Shown in pieces: positions 1 through 11,321 of a stretch of 64,000 bases of DNA. Made by a program: the position numbers and the translations under genes. The DNA is taken from the NCBI GenBank assembly GCA_947561715.1, contig OX387197.1, forward strand, positions 1,865,001 to 1,929,000, read 5' to 3'. The number at the start of each line of letters is the position of its first letter. Position 1 is the first letter of the stretch. Under the pieces are notes generated by a model, which had not been told where the DNA came from, searched no databases, and worked only from the letters and a program-made list of their open reading frames with translations. Source of the DNA: Ascidia mentula (Eukaryota; Chordata; Ascidiacea; Phlebobranchia; Ascidiidae).

Positions 1-3000
1 GGCGTCTCGAACACTTAATTGGGCACCCATAAAACTGACCGGCAAGGCATGCAGCTGTAAAAGCGAAGCATATAATAAACCACAAGGACCTAAACCTCAA
101 CTGATCGCAGAAAGGCATAACTAAGAAATAACCCTGACACTCCATGACACGAATACGAGACACGATCTTCGCGTAAAAAGTTCTGCACATCACGAGACTT
201 AAAAATGTAAAACTTGGCGGAAAGCAATGAAAAAATCTGCGCTCGTAAGATACCTTCTAACGCCAGAAGCACAATGTTGCCATGTTGCAAGAACGCGAAT
301 AACCTCTGCGAGTTTTTCGCCTGCTTTCTGTTTACAACAGCTCGTGTGAAAAACAACACGGACCACTTGAGGCTAATGTGGGTGCGAAACCCTGAACTGT
401 TAAAATTCAGTGACTAATTAAACACGTTTCTACAAAATTCCACGCCGCAAATCGAAGTGGTAAAACACCACACGCGGCAAACCGACGTCTCTCACATCTA
501 AAAACCTTTTGTCGTGAGCGCTTCGCCGCGTGGTCATTTGCCGAAAAACAGCTGATAGGCCGCTCCATTGTGACGTCATATTGCCTTCTTTCTAAGTGTA
601 GTTGTTGTGATCGCGACACATGAGTGCGCACGGCCCGACAGGCGCGCAACAAAGAACTGTTTTGACGACGTGTTTTTGAAAGGTTTTTGTGCTGGAGAAA
701 TTCATCACATGACCTTGCAAATTCCACAAAACACAAAAGGTCTTTAGCTTAAATTGGGCATGGGTCGCGTCTCTTCCAAATGAATGAAGGTTGTACGCGT
801 CGGTATTGTAACACAACCTTTGGCATACATTCAAACACAAAGCTTGATATTCTGCCTGCAAGGTCGATTTGTGATCAAAATGTCAACGTCTCATTAACTA
901 AACGGATGAGAAATGGATCCTTCAATAATATTGGTAAAAAATGTGAAAAAAATATCATGAATAATGTCATTTTGAATATTTTTCCATTATTATTTAAATA
1001 AACTTATGTACAAGGAATATAATATATGAATAAAGCTCTTTGTTATACCAAGTGATAGGTCAATAATGACTGATCATCCAATATGTCATGATCTATCACT
1101 GAAAACTGCACACACTGCGCCTAATCTCTTTTCCATGGGATTTCAAACCGAATGGCGCCACTGATAGCAGTGGGTTTGGGATTTGACATCTTACAATGCG
1201 TAATCAATGAGTCCATTTCCGGCTTGGTCCAAAGTTTTTCATTACGTTGAAATTAAGTGTCAGGAAACACATTCACAGCGCACTGTATAAGTTTCTAATT
1301 AAAAAAGAACGTATTTACAAATGTTTCGAAACCAGCATGCAGCCTTAACTATCCGTTTTGGTTCGGATAAGTTACCATTTCATTTTCTGACCAAGAAATA
1401 TAAAATGAACACAAGTGTCGATTGTACTCATGTCAGAAGCGTTTCTGTTACGTCACACGTGCCCTTATTTTAAATTCTATTGTTGCATCGTTTGAGTGCT
1501 AGTATTGTATGAATGTTTGATGGTTACACAGCAGGAAATACCAACTTTTACTAAGAAATAAGACGGATGTTTAGTATCTCCATTATATGAAAAAGTAAAA
1601 TAAACAAGTGTGCGTTTTCGTTATGGGCAACAGCTTCGGCCTGCTTCTATTGTTACATTACAAAGGACGTTTTACACGTGAATAGTGTAACTCGAACGCA
1701 ATCTTTATTTAGAAACAATGCCTTTAGAAACAATGTCCATTATATGTACTTATTTCTAAACAGGAGCCCTTGCAAGCAGAAATTTTAATATGCCGTAAAA
1801 TACTAAGAGGTATATTTGTTCTACCACTGACAAAAAATAACGGTTGGCTTCGATTTTAAACAGACAGAGGTTTAGTTTTCTGTTGACCGGAAACCAGACA
1901 CCGCGATGCCCATTGTTCGAACAATAAAAGAGATTTTCGTGACGACCTTTGTACTTTCGTTAGAATCGCAACTCCGTGGAAATTGAATCTAGAAAACGTG
2001 ATTAAAATTGATCTTATTGTTCATTTGTTGTTCGCCAGCTACGAACGTTTTAAGATGTGCTTTCAAAACATTTGCTTCAACTAAGAAAGTCACCATGTTT
2101 ATTTAACAGCAATAAGCTGTGAATCAGAGGCTAAACTATGTAAGCCAATAATAAAATTCGGCTTAACGACGTGTAAAAGGGGATAAACTGCTTTCGTTAC
2201 ATGGCGAAATTAAGCGTTGACGACAAACCAATTTATTCAGCATTAATTTTACCATAGATGTTTTATTTAGGTAGCAATGCATCTTATTTACTGAATAGCT
2301 GTGAGTATTTTCTAAAACACGTTAAAAATGACAATTTATACCAACAAAAAGCAGCTGAACACGAATTAGAAACCACACGCAAAAGACACAAGAGTAAAAA
2401 ATGAAAAATGGGTACAGCCTGCCTCTAGCGGTTTGCAAATAAAGCAAAACTGGGACCAAACAATAAAACAAAGGCGTTTGAGCAATGAAACATTTAATAC
2501 GATGACACAACACCAAGACAAACGTCTCCATATTGGAAGTAACGACCAAACCCAACGTGAAGGGTGTGAGTCGGTCCAGCGCAACAGTGTCCATGCCAAT
2601 CTAGAGGGCACTTGAATAACAAAAGGGGGCCCACGAACACCATTTTCCTCAAAACTAGAGGATTTCTAGCGAAATACTGGGTTTTATCTGTAAGTTTATG
2701 TGATCTACAAAAGAAAAGTCCTCGCACGGCATATTTTATTTCACTCAAGATTCCTGGAAATCAACTTCTTAAATGTAAAACCGATTCAACAACCCCCTCT
2801 TTGCCCCCTGCAACCTCCCCTGTTTCGTATCATGTGAGACCTGGGGGAATACCCTTCCGTCATCATTGTTGTTTGTGAGGCTGGGGGCCCTAGGGCGCAT
2901 GGGAATGGGCTTGACGAGTTCCTGGGTCGGATTTAGGGGGCGGGCTGTATGAAACTTCGGGTTTTCAGGGAATTCCCCTTGAATGGGTTTCGGGGGTGGA

Positions 3001-3808
3001 GGTGGGTGCCGGTGGTGGGGGGAGAGGGCGCGATTGCCGTTCGTTGGGGTTTTCCCTCCTGCCTGGAGTCGCGATTTTGAATTAAGTTCTGAAAAAAGAA
3101 GTGAAAAAATACGTGAATAAAAATTTTTGACCTCACTTGTTCAACTCAAAAGTGACAGAAAAAAAGATTTTTCACAGCAATGTTCGAGAGTTTATTGCAT
3201 AAGTCGTTATTTTTAGCAAACGTCTTCACAAAATCTTATGTTAAGGAAACGAAACAGCAAAATATAAAATACCCATGCACTCTCTATCGGCATCACTCGG
3301 TCTGTCACATCTTGAGGCAAGTTCGTCCGCCACAGTATTGAGGCATTCAACTGAGCTTCTGATCAATTGCTACAAAATATGATGAGAATTTGTTAAAGCT
3401 GTGGAGTGGAGGCTAAAAATGCCAAAAAATATTTGTGAATAAATTTGACTAAATGCTCTATGGGCTGTTGACCTCAAACCGGTCATAAGTCAAGTGATTT
3501 GTTTCTCTTCGTTTTATGCAATTTGTAATCGGGGAACATTTACATAACGTAACTACATTCGTTTTCTGAAAAAAGCAGCAGTCGTAGCTTTTTATTACAG
3601 GATCAGCCTGGCCTATAATCAGGAATATATATTTCGCCTCATGGGCATCTTCAGTTCCTGCAGTAAACATAATAAATGATTTTAAAATAATAAATGATCG
3701 TTTTCGTTACGCTTTATTGGCAACCGCGCGGACGTTCTTTCCCTAAACATTTAGTAAAGGTTGAGAAGGCTGGCTGTAAACTACCAGGCTCCTCAATATT
3801 GTCTGGAC
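1..3808. other. Unassigned left flank
   Basis: No gene is recognised here on either strand. Only short reading frames without family signatures occur. If the minus-strand Kelch-like gene at 4174-6543 has kelch exons they would have to lie here or beyond the left edge; none is visible. A G-rich patch sits at about 2880-3060. A CTGAAGA-stem-GGCGAAA motif lies on the minus strand near 3630-3655 (see findings). Confidence 0.6.
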
Positions 3809-4046
3809 CAGTGGTTTTCAACCTTTTTGTGGCCCCTAAAGTAATGATCCAGAGCCTGTGACCCCCTGCTCATCTACGAAACATAGATGGAAAGCTAAAC
3901 CAGCGAAACTAAAATTTGTTAAACTTATAAGTAAACTTTTATGAACTTATATTAACGCTATTCTATACAACGAGGCCACAGATCACTGTTGAGAAACCCT
4001 ATTCTGGCCATAGGTCACGATTGAGAAAGCCTATTCTGGGCAATCA
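3809..4046. mobile_element. hAT-like non-autonomous element, decayed
   Basis: The left end begins CAGTGGTTTTCAACC, close to the CAGTGGTTCTCAAMC terminus typical of many hAT elements. The right part has two degenerate repeats of the reverse form (CACTGTTGAGAAA and CACGATTGAGAAA). No coding capacity is seen. The right boundary and target duplication are not resolved, so this is an old MITE-type relic. Confidence 0.5.
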
Positions 4047-4173
4047 TGACGAAGTGAGATTAAAGAGAACCATTTAAGAGTTGATCCAAATAACCCAGTT
4101 TCAGAGGTATTTAAAACCAATAAAATCCCCACCATATTTGCAGTCGCGTGTAGTGTGTGGCTTGACAACATAC

Positions 4174-6543
4174 CTCGTGCAAAACGACATCTTTGATGAA
4201 AGATTCCGTGAAGAATTTTACATCAATATGACCGAACAGACGAGTAAAATACTCCTGTCTTACGTCACTATCGTGTTTCACCCAAACAACAGTGGCCACA
4301 TAAGCTCCTTCCTCATTGCTGCTCTGTAAGAAAACTCGTTACGATCAAAACAGGAAGTCTATGCAAGGATTTAATCAAATGTCAGCTTGAGGACAATACA
4401 CCAGCAAACATTGTTATGAAGTTGGAAGTATGGGCTTAAGTTTTATAAAAGCGGATTTGGGCCTTTTGCGTTGTAATTACACTTTCTTCACTGGAATGTG
4501 TATATGTAAACGTCACTTAGTCCCTCTTTAAATAGAGTAACATAAACTTGTTCACGTCACAACGGCATGATTTTGGACCTTATTACATCACTTTAGCTTA
4601 AGTTTTATGGACAGAATACATAATAGACTGCAAGGCAGCGTAAAGTTTTTTCGTCTTTACAGCTATGCGATTGTTGGAACACAACAACGTACATTCTTCT
4701 TCCGTGTTGCGACGACCTTCTCGAAGTCGACCAAATCCAATGAGAGGAATTGTTTGTTTCCGCAAACACTTTTCAGATTATTTCCGATGAGAAGTGTGCT
4801 GCGTCGGATGAGCTCGCCTACGTTGTACTTTATCCCGCACGAATAAACATCAAAGCAGTTTTCAACCGAAAGCGATTTCCCGAGAAAAGTCACGCAGTGT
4901 TTTATGATTTCTATGTATACACAAGAAAATGCACCCATGAGGTTTTCCAAAAGTCTTTGCCAAGAGACACCAAGTTTTTCTTATTCATTTACAACAACGA
5001 AACGAGTTTAATTTTAAATTGAACCGATTTGTCCAAAGAAATGGTGTCTTCAGGACCTACCTTTTTTAACAAAAGTTGAAAAGCATGGGCTAACTCTCTA
5101 GCAGTGGCTCATATATTGAAACTTCCCAAACAAGGAAAGACTAGGAACCACGTTTATATCAGACTTATCTGAAAGGTTAAAAGGTCGCCAGTATGAACCC
5201 CCAGACGCGACCTACTTGGTAGTTTCAGCAGTTCCGCTGCGTCTAGCAACTCTATGGCGTTCTCGTCCGTCATAAAAATTTGCCCGCTGTAAACAAACTC
5301 CACTATTTGCCGCATGGAGTCGCCCTTTACTTCATCCACAACAACGACGTCATTGTTGCCCTGGAAACAGTGACATATCATTGTGATGTGCTTGGCCTTA
5401 AAAATTTTTTAAATACATCATAAAATTCCAGTAGTTTCTACACCGGCCACTCAAACCTTTGAAAGAGGCAACCGATATTGAATGAATTGAAAAGTCGTAT
5501 TCAGGTATTTTTGATGTTTTTTGCCAGGTTGATTTAACAAATTTGATGATGATTAAAAACAATCAAATGTATAAAACGTCATCACCGAAAAGACCAGATA
5601 TGGTGGTTGTACACAATCCGTTATTGAAAGTTTAAAATATGAGGAAGTGTTTAGTCATCAAACAAGTGTGGATACAATTGTCCTACTCGAATTTGTTGTC
5701 GTTCTCGAAAAAATGACTGTTAAATAACATCAAGTTTCCTTAAATGTTCCAATGTGCAAAATTCTGATTCTATTGTTCTACTCGAAAAATTTATCGCATA
5801 AAATACCTGGAGATTCTCGAACTTCTCGTCGAAATAACGCGCGAAGCTTGCGAATAAACATTTGTGGACGAAGAATAATTCCCCACCGGCTTCAAGTTGA
5901 ACCTTGCAATATTTCTTGTCCCTGAACAAGTTGAAGTAACAAGAAGTTAAAACTATCTCTTTTACGAAGAATTAAAATCCATTAAACGAGAATTTTATTC
6001 TGTGTTCATGACTGTCATCACTCAAGAGTGGCCATAAATAGCAAAATGGGGGCGAGAACATTGTTTGCTTTGAAACCGGGGAATTTCCACAAAAAGGCTA
6101 AATTTCAACTATAATTTTGTGTGATTTCCGTAAAAAGTCCATCGACCCGGATCATTTCTTTTTCTCTCAAAACCCCTGGGTTAACTTGGATGGGAATTAA
6201 TTATGGACGTAGAATTATCGATATTCCGCATAATTGCTTTAAAATCGTGATACATTATGAACCAACATAAATAAAGCAGTCGAAAATGGCAGAAACCAAA
6301 CCCCACTGCTTCAAACTCACCTCTGCAATCTCCTAAGAAGTTCCAATGCGTGATCGTCATCGATGATGCTGGGAACGTGAGTTGATAAATCTGCAGAGAA
6401 AAATACTTGTTCGAATTAAACGAATATTTGGGGAATTTTACGATGTTAAATAAACGTTGCTTTCTTTCTCGTTTCCTGCTAAAAACGACCAACATAAAGG
6501 TTTTAAACAAAACCAGTTCACCTTCACTTGAACTTGTTTCCAT
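4174..6543 (-). CDS. Kelch-like protein, BTB and BACK domains only (kelch part not found)
   Basis: Six exons read on the minus strand: 6522-6543, 6321-6390, 5807-5921, 5216-5360, 4693-4910 and 4174-4323, all with GT-AG borders and consistent phases. The protein starts METSSSE, then HALELLRRLQ, and runs into the BTB core (KKYCKVQL, FVHKCLFASF, EFVYSG, AAELLKLP) and the BACK domain (WVKHD, DVVLHE). Kelch-like proteins are substrate adaptors of CUL3 ubiquitin ligases. Exon sizes of 115, 145, 218 and 150 match 112, 145, 212 and 150 in the plus-strand paralog at 11322-15842, so the two arose by inverted duplication. The last exon ends at a good donor (GTATGT), but no kelch exon is visible in the next 4 kb. 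The gene is either truncated, decayed, or has a very long intron reaching past the window edge. Confidence 0.85.
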
Positions 6544-6964
6544 ATTGAGAAGTTCCTCCTCCCTTTAACTTCGCTTCCTTGAATCAAGATATTTTGCAGT
6601 TTTAAAAACACTTAAAACAACAAAGTAAGTATTCTTATAACCACAGCTTCAGGATCATATCAGTACTTCACATATTCTTGGCACTTTTTAGGTTAAGCTT
6701 TGCTACATTGTTGACCAAGTGTGACAAGAGACACGCGAATTGGTTCTCCATCAAAACATAATACTATTTATATTTATGTAAAAATTAAGATAAACGCAGT
6801 AATGTTTCTTCCAATGGCATGGTTGGCAGGATCTTCCCACTGCGCTTAATCACCGCTATCAATGCCTTGGCTCCGAAGCCTGTAAACCTAAAGCAAAAAA
6901 CATGGATTCTTTGAGCTGCGTACAAATGACCACTGCTTTAGTTGCAGCTTGGTGTGACCATACA

Positions 6965-7034
6965 CCATCTTGCCGTCTCAACAGACTACTGATACGACCT
7001 TGTAGGTCAAAACAATGACCATCTGTATGCAACT
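6965..7034 (+). repeat. Decayed hammerhead-ribozyme-related repeat
   Basis: This segment aligns with the two hammerhead ribozymes at 59039 and 61849. It keeps the order CTGAT, stem II GACC/GGTC, AAAAC, and CCATCTGT followed by TGCA. The conserved core has changed: CTGATGA is CTGATAC, GAAA is AAAA, the cleavage triplet GTC is GTA, and stem I no longer pairs well. It should be inactive. It shows the ribozyme belongs to a dispersed repeat family. Confidence 0.65.
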
Positions 7035-7281
7035 CACAGTCTACTCAAATTGTCCAAAACACATTGGCTGAAATAAATGCGACACACTTTCACCAACTAC
7101 TTGTCGTCGTTTTGTTCAGGCGTGCGTGGGCTACTTATACCCCTGCTATGAGGTTTTAATGTGGAAATCACCACGACCCAGGCCCACATCACGGAAGTGG
7201 AAGAACAATCGTTACGTCATCAGGTGGTCATCCATCAAATTCCATTTCCCCGCAAGCCGAGAAGTTTGGGCCAACCTTATC

Positions 7282-7510
7282 TATGATGGCCCACCGTTAT
7301 CACACTCGTTGCTATAAGTTATATTCAAAGTACATTTCAAAGTCAAACTTGAAATCAGTTTTGAAGCCAAGTTGATTACAAAAACACATTTTCTTTATTT
7401 TAATTCACGATCACTTTAAACGTTACTGAAAACTATTCTAAAATCGAAAATTAAATTCGAATTTAAAGATTTATTCGTTGGAACCAGCATGATAGCGATG
7501 GGCCACCATG
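7282..7510. mobile_element. Short IS3EU-like MITE, diverged
   Basis: The left end reads TATGATGGCCCACCGTTATC and the right end, reversed, CATGGTGGCCCATCGCTATC. Both match the terminus of the 4.0-kb transposon at 46598 (TATGGTGGCCCATCGCTATC). The flanking hexamers CTTATC and CTTGTT are 4/6 identical, as expected for an aged 6-bp target duplication. The interior is about 180 bases, AT-rich and non-coding, resembling the transposon's subterminal sequence. It is an old internally deleted relative. Confidence 0.7.
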
Positions 7511-10500
7511 CTTGTTAAGAACAAAGAACAAGTGTTCGCACGAAGCGTAAAGGTATGCGTTTTGTTCAACCCGGACATTGTTTATTCAAAATCTTATTCA
7601 TGACAAGGTTTACTGTATTAATTCTACATTGTGTGTTTGTTGGTGGATATTTCAGATAAGGTTGAGCAACCACACTTTTTTTATGGTTTCAAAATGTTTT
7701 TGAGGCCTTTACATGAATACTAAAAAGCTGGAAAATATTAAATTGTCTTTAAATTCTTACATGGACAATATCTTACTCTTGGCCACGTTTATAATATGAA
7801 ACCTAATTTACATACGCGACATCTGTTGTCATGTTGTTTACGTCATTTATTGAGTACAATGCAAAACGTAACTTCGGCCTGTCGTGTTTAACGTCACACC
7901 TCATACGATGATCGTCAGTGTTTTACTTCAAATTGCATTGTTACGTCACATAGCAGGCTTGCCGCAATATGCAAATAAGTGCTAATGTGGTGACAAGTGA
8001 AAACACCGAAGATTGAAATAAACGTATAATTTTTGCATTCTGTAACAGTTGGTTGTGACGTAATAGTTGCCATTTCAGAATTCGATCTTCACTGTTTCGG
8101 AAACCAAGTCTTGTATTACGTTTTACATAACTTCCATCATCACCACCGCCATTTTCTACGTCCGGAATATGACGTCATTTAGTCGAGCGATGATTCATTG
8201 TTTGTTTTTATTGTGACGAAACAATGTAAAGGGTGACAGTGTTTATGGGAAGACCGTTTGGTGCGTGGAGTTGAAGAAGTGTAGATTGGTGTTAAAAAGT
8301 TAAACTGTGTTTTGAAATTGGCCAGTACTTCGAAGCTGGTTAATTGATGATCTTGAATGGTTGACGTTGAACTACCACCTGCTGTACATGGTTATTACAT
8401 GCCCAACCTATTATCAATGTGTATGGAATGTAAATTAAGTGCTGCGGCCATTAGACGATACAAGTTTAAGGAGAAAGTGCCCTGTGTTCGCTCGAGGTAG
8501 CGTCGTTGCTACGAGTGGTGATATGATGTATTGCACTTCTGTAATTGCTGGTAGCAAGCAAAGTGAAACGGAACTTAGTGTCGGTTACATCACGGTTTAA
8601 TGGCAGCGTGTAGTGGAATGCTTGTAGCAACGAAGTGGACGGTAGACGTAACAAACGTTACCTGGTGATGAGAACTAAGTGCTGGTTGTTGGTGCGATGA
8701 AAGTACTGGAAATCTAACACAAACCCCGCTGTCAAATGAAATGAACCAGAATGTTGTTTGCTCAGGAATTGATCATGTTTGTGTGCAGAGGTGGATGTTC
8801 TTGCTTAGTTGTTCAACAGAATAGACATTGCAGACAAATTAAACCGATACATATTTACGTATTGTTTATAAGTTCCACATTGCACAATGCAAATAGAATT
8901 ATTTTTATGACGTCATACAAGGTGAACTAGCAAAACACTTGGACGGTTGAAATTCTTTTAATATTTGTTGCAAAATTGAAACCGATTTGTTTTCAGAGAC
9001 AGTAAACAGGTGGTTTGTTGAAATACGTTCAGCAGGCCATGGTAGCAGCCTTTTTCCTTTCCATGCTTGTGGTTGTCGGTGATCCGTTTTAAAGAGATGT
9101 TCGTGACGCTTTGTGAAGAGTTGTTGTGGCTTGTGTTGCGTGGGAAGGCGTAAATGTGACAAGTTAACGTGGGCACACGACTGAAAAGGCTTGTGTTTTG
9201 TTTTGCGGAATATAACTTCAAATAACTCGAAAATCAGGAAGAATGCGAACAATGTGGCAGGGGGATATTTGATGTGTTTGAGGGTTTACCAACATTGCAA
9301 TGAACTGGGTTTATCAGCTTGTGTTGAGCAATATATTTTCACTTGTCATGTGTATTGATTGTGAAATGCGCGCTGATTGTTCGTACAGTATGGTAATTTG
9401 CACTGTGGAAGACCTGCTAACATTCTGCATTTACTATTCTTATCAGAGTTGTGTTTTTGCAAACTGACAAACAGATTTGCGAACAAAACAGTAAACGTTC
9501 AGATACATTGAATAGTTTTACCATCTACAGGAATCGTGAGACGGGACTTATTTGGTTATAAGTTGAATAGAGTGCGTTGAAAAATGTTACAACGTTGCTG
9601 TACGGTTGTGCCCAAGCACCGCATCATATTTGTCAATGTAATCATTTGATTCTTATGAGTCAGTTTTTTGAAAAAATAAATCTCCAGTAGACCTTAACAC
9701 CAGACCTGAAGAAAACCAGACTTTGTACCAATTATGATCTTAAACCCGGATTAAACTCGTGTCAAGTTTGCTGTATTTCGTCAGGTTACAATCAGTTTCT
9801 ATGGGTTCGTAAAAAAAACTTCAATCAAGGCGCAGAAAAGCTTGTTTTACCAAAAGCACGGATACGTCGCGTGTTTCCCATCCCTTGTGTGTGCAGAGGG
9901 CACTCAATCTCTTGGATGTTTGTGAGCAAAATAACTTCAAGTGCTTTAGACAAGCAAATATTTGTGTTTCGCCGCACGACAGAAAAATAAATCCATATTT
10001 CACTGCGTGTGGCCCGTGATAGGTTTTGAAGGCTTGAAATATTACAGAGCACAACAGTTTCACGACAAGCTCGATTAAATTTCCATTAGACTGAGCCGCG
10101 CGCATTTTGAAAGGCAAACATCCCTCTCTGATGACTGGAAAGACGCATGAAGAAGCTTCTTTAATGTTTTGTTTAAAATTCGTCCCTCCAGAGAAAGTTC
10201 AGCGGTGGAAAAAGTCAACTTCGAACAATGATTTATTTTCAAATCGATGTTAAGATGCATGATGGAAATATTGTATTTAGTGATTACAGGAAAATGCCAA
10301 TTCAAATTCTGGCTAATACTATTATAGAATTAGTCGGCAATCAATTTTCATGAATTGTGATGATCAATTCCTTCTCAGGCGCCTGGCACAAATGCTTCAG
10401 TTGTTTGAATTGGAAACATTTTAGTTTTAAGAGTTGTTTTGGCGTCTTGCCAGATTGATCGCGATTCTCGAGATGCCCACTGATTTCACAACAGACAATC

Positions 10501-11321
10501 GTCAATTAATCTTTACTAGTGTTGTCAACGATAAGATTCCCTAATTTGTTTTTCAGCGTGTTGTTCCTTTGTCACGTCTACCAACCTTTTGCCTTCATTT
10601 TCAAACTCAACAATTAAACATTGTTGGAGCAAAAGAACAGGTTTTTTTTTAAATGAATGTTTTGCATTTTCAGGTGTTGTTTCCGTTAACTTAGGTTGGT
10701 GGCAACTTTTTTTGTCAGTTGCTGCGACGACTCCGCTTAAAGAATGTCTAGTTCCGTACATGCCAGGAGTATTAACATACGAGGTAAGACCGCGTCACTT
10801 TGATGCGGTTTCTTTAACGATTTAATGAGATTATATCTCCAGGCTGAAGTGCATCTTAAACTACACGCATTGTTAAACCTGACTCCAGAAAAAAACATGC
10901 TGTTTTTGTTTTTTGGTCAATTCCATGACAAATATGGTGAAGGGACGTCAAAATCCGACGATCTTCACCTGTAATCGCAATGACGATGTTTTTCTCAAAA
11001 GTATTTTGCGCATAAAATATGCACGCAATGTAAAATCGCCGCAATTTTTAATTTGGTTTTGAGAATTTGCGCACTCAAGTATAGCTTACTCAACATGGAT
11101 GTGGAATTACTGCAGATTGCAGAATTTGAATTTTAAATGACGTCATACAGGACTATCTATAGCCCTCAAAATGACAGGCTGCGTTAACTGCTAGGCTTAA
11201 CTTACTCAAAACGTGCTATTACAATTTTACGGACCGTACATACATTTCTTAGTATTGAGGTAAACGCCGGAAATAACTCAACACACAAACATGTGATTAT
11301 AAGAATGTGTTTTATGTTCAG

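Larger units (their letters stand above)
6544..11321. other. Intergenic region between divergent Kelch-like genes
   Basis: This stretch separates the start codon of the minus-strand Kelch-like gene from the first recognised exon of the plus-strand paralog. It should contain both promoters and the unresolved first exon of the plus gene. It holds a decayed hammerhead-related repeat (6965-7034), a small inverted-repeat element (7282-7510) and three TGACGTCA palindromes (8170, 8908 and 11138). No other coding region is convincing. Confidence 0.6.
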
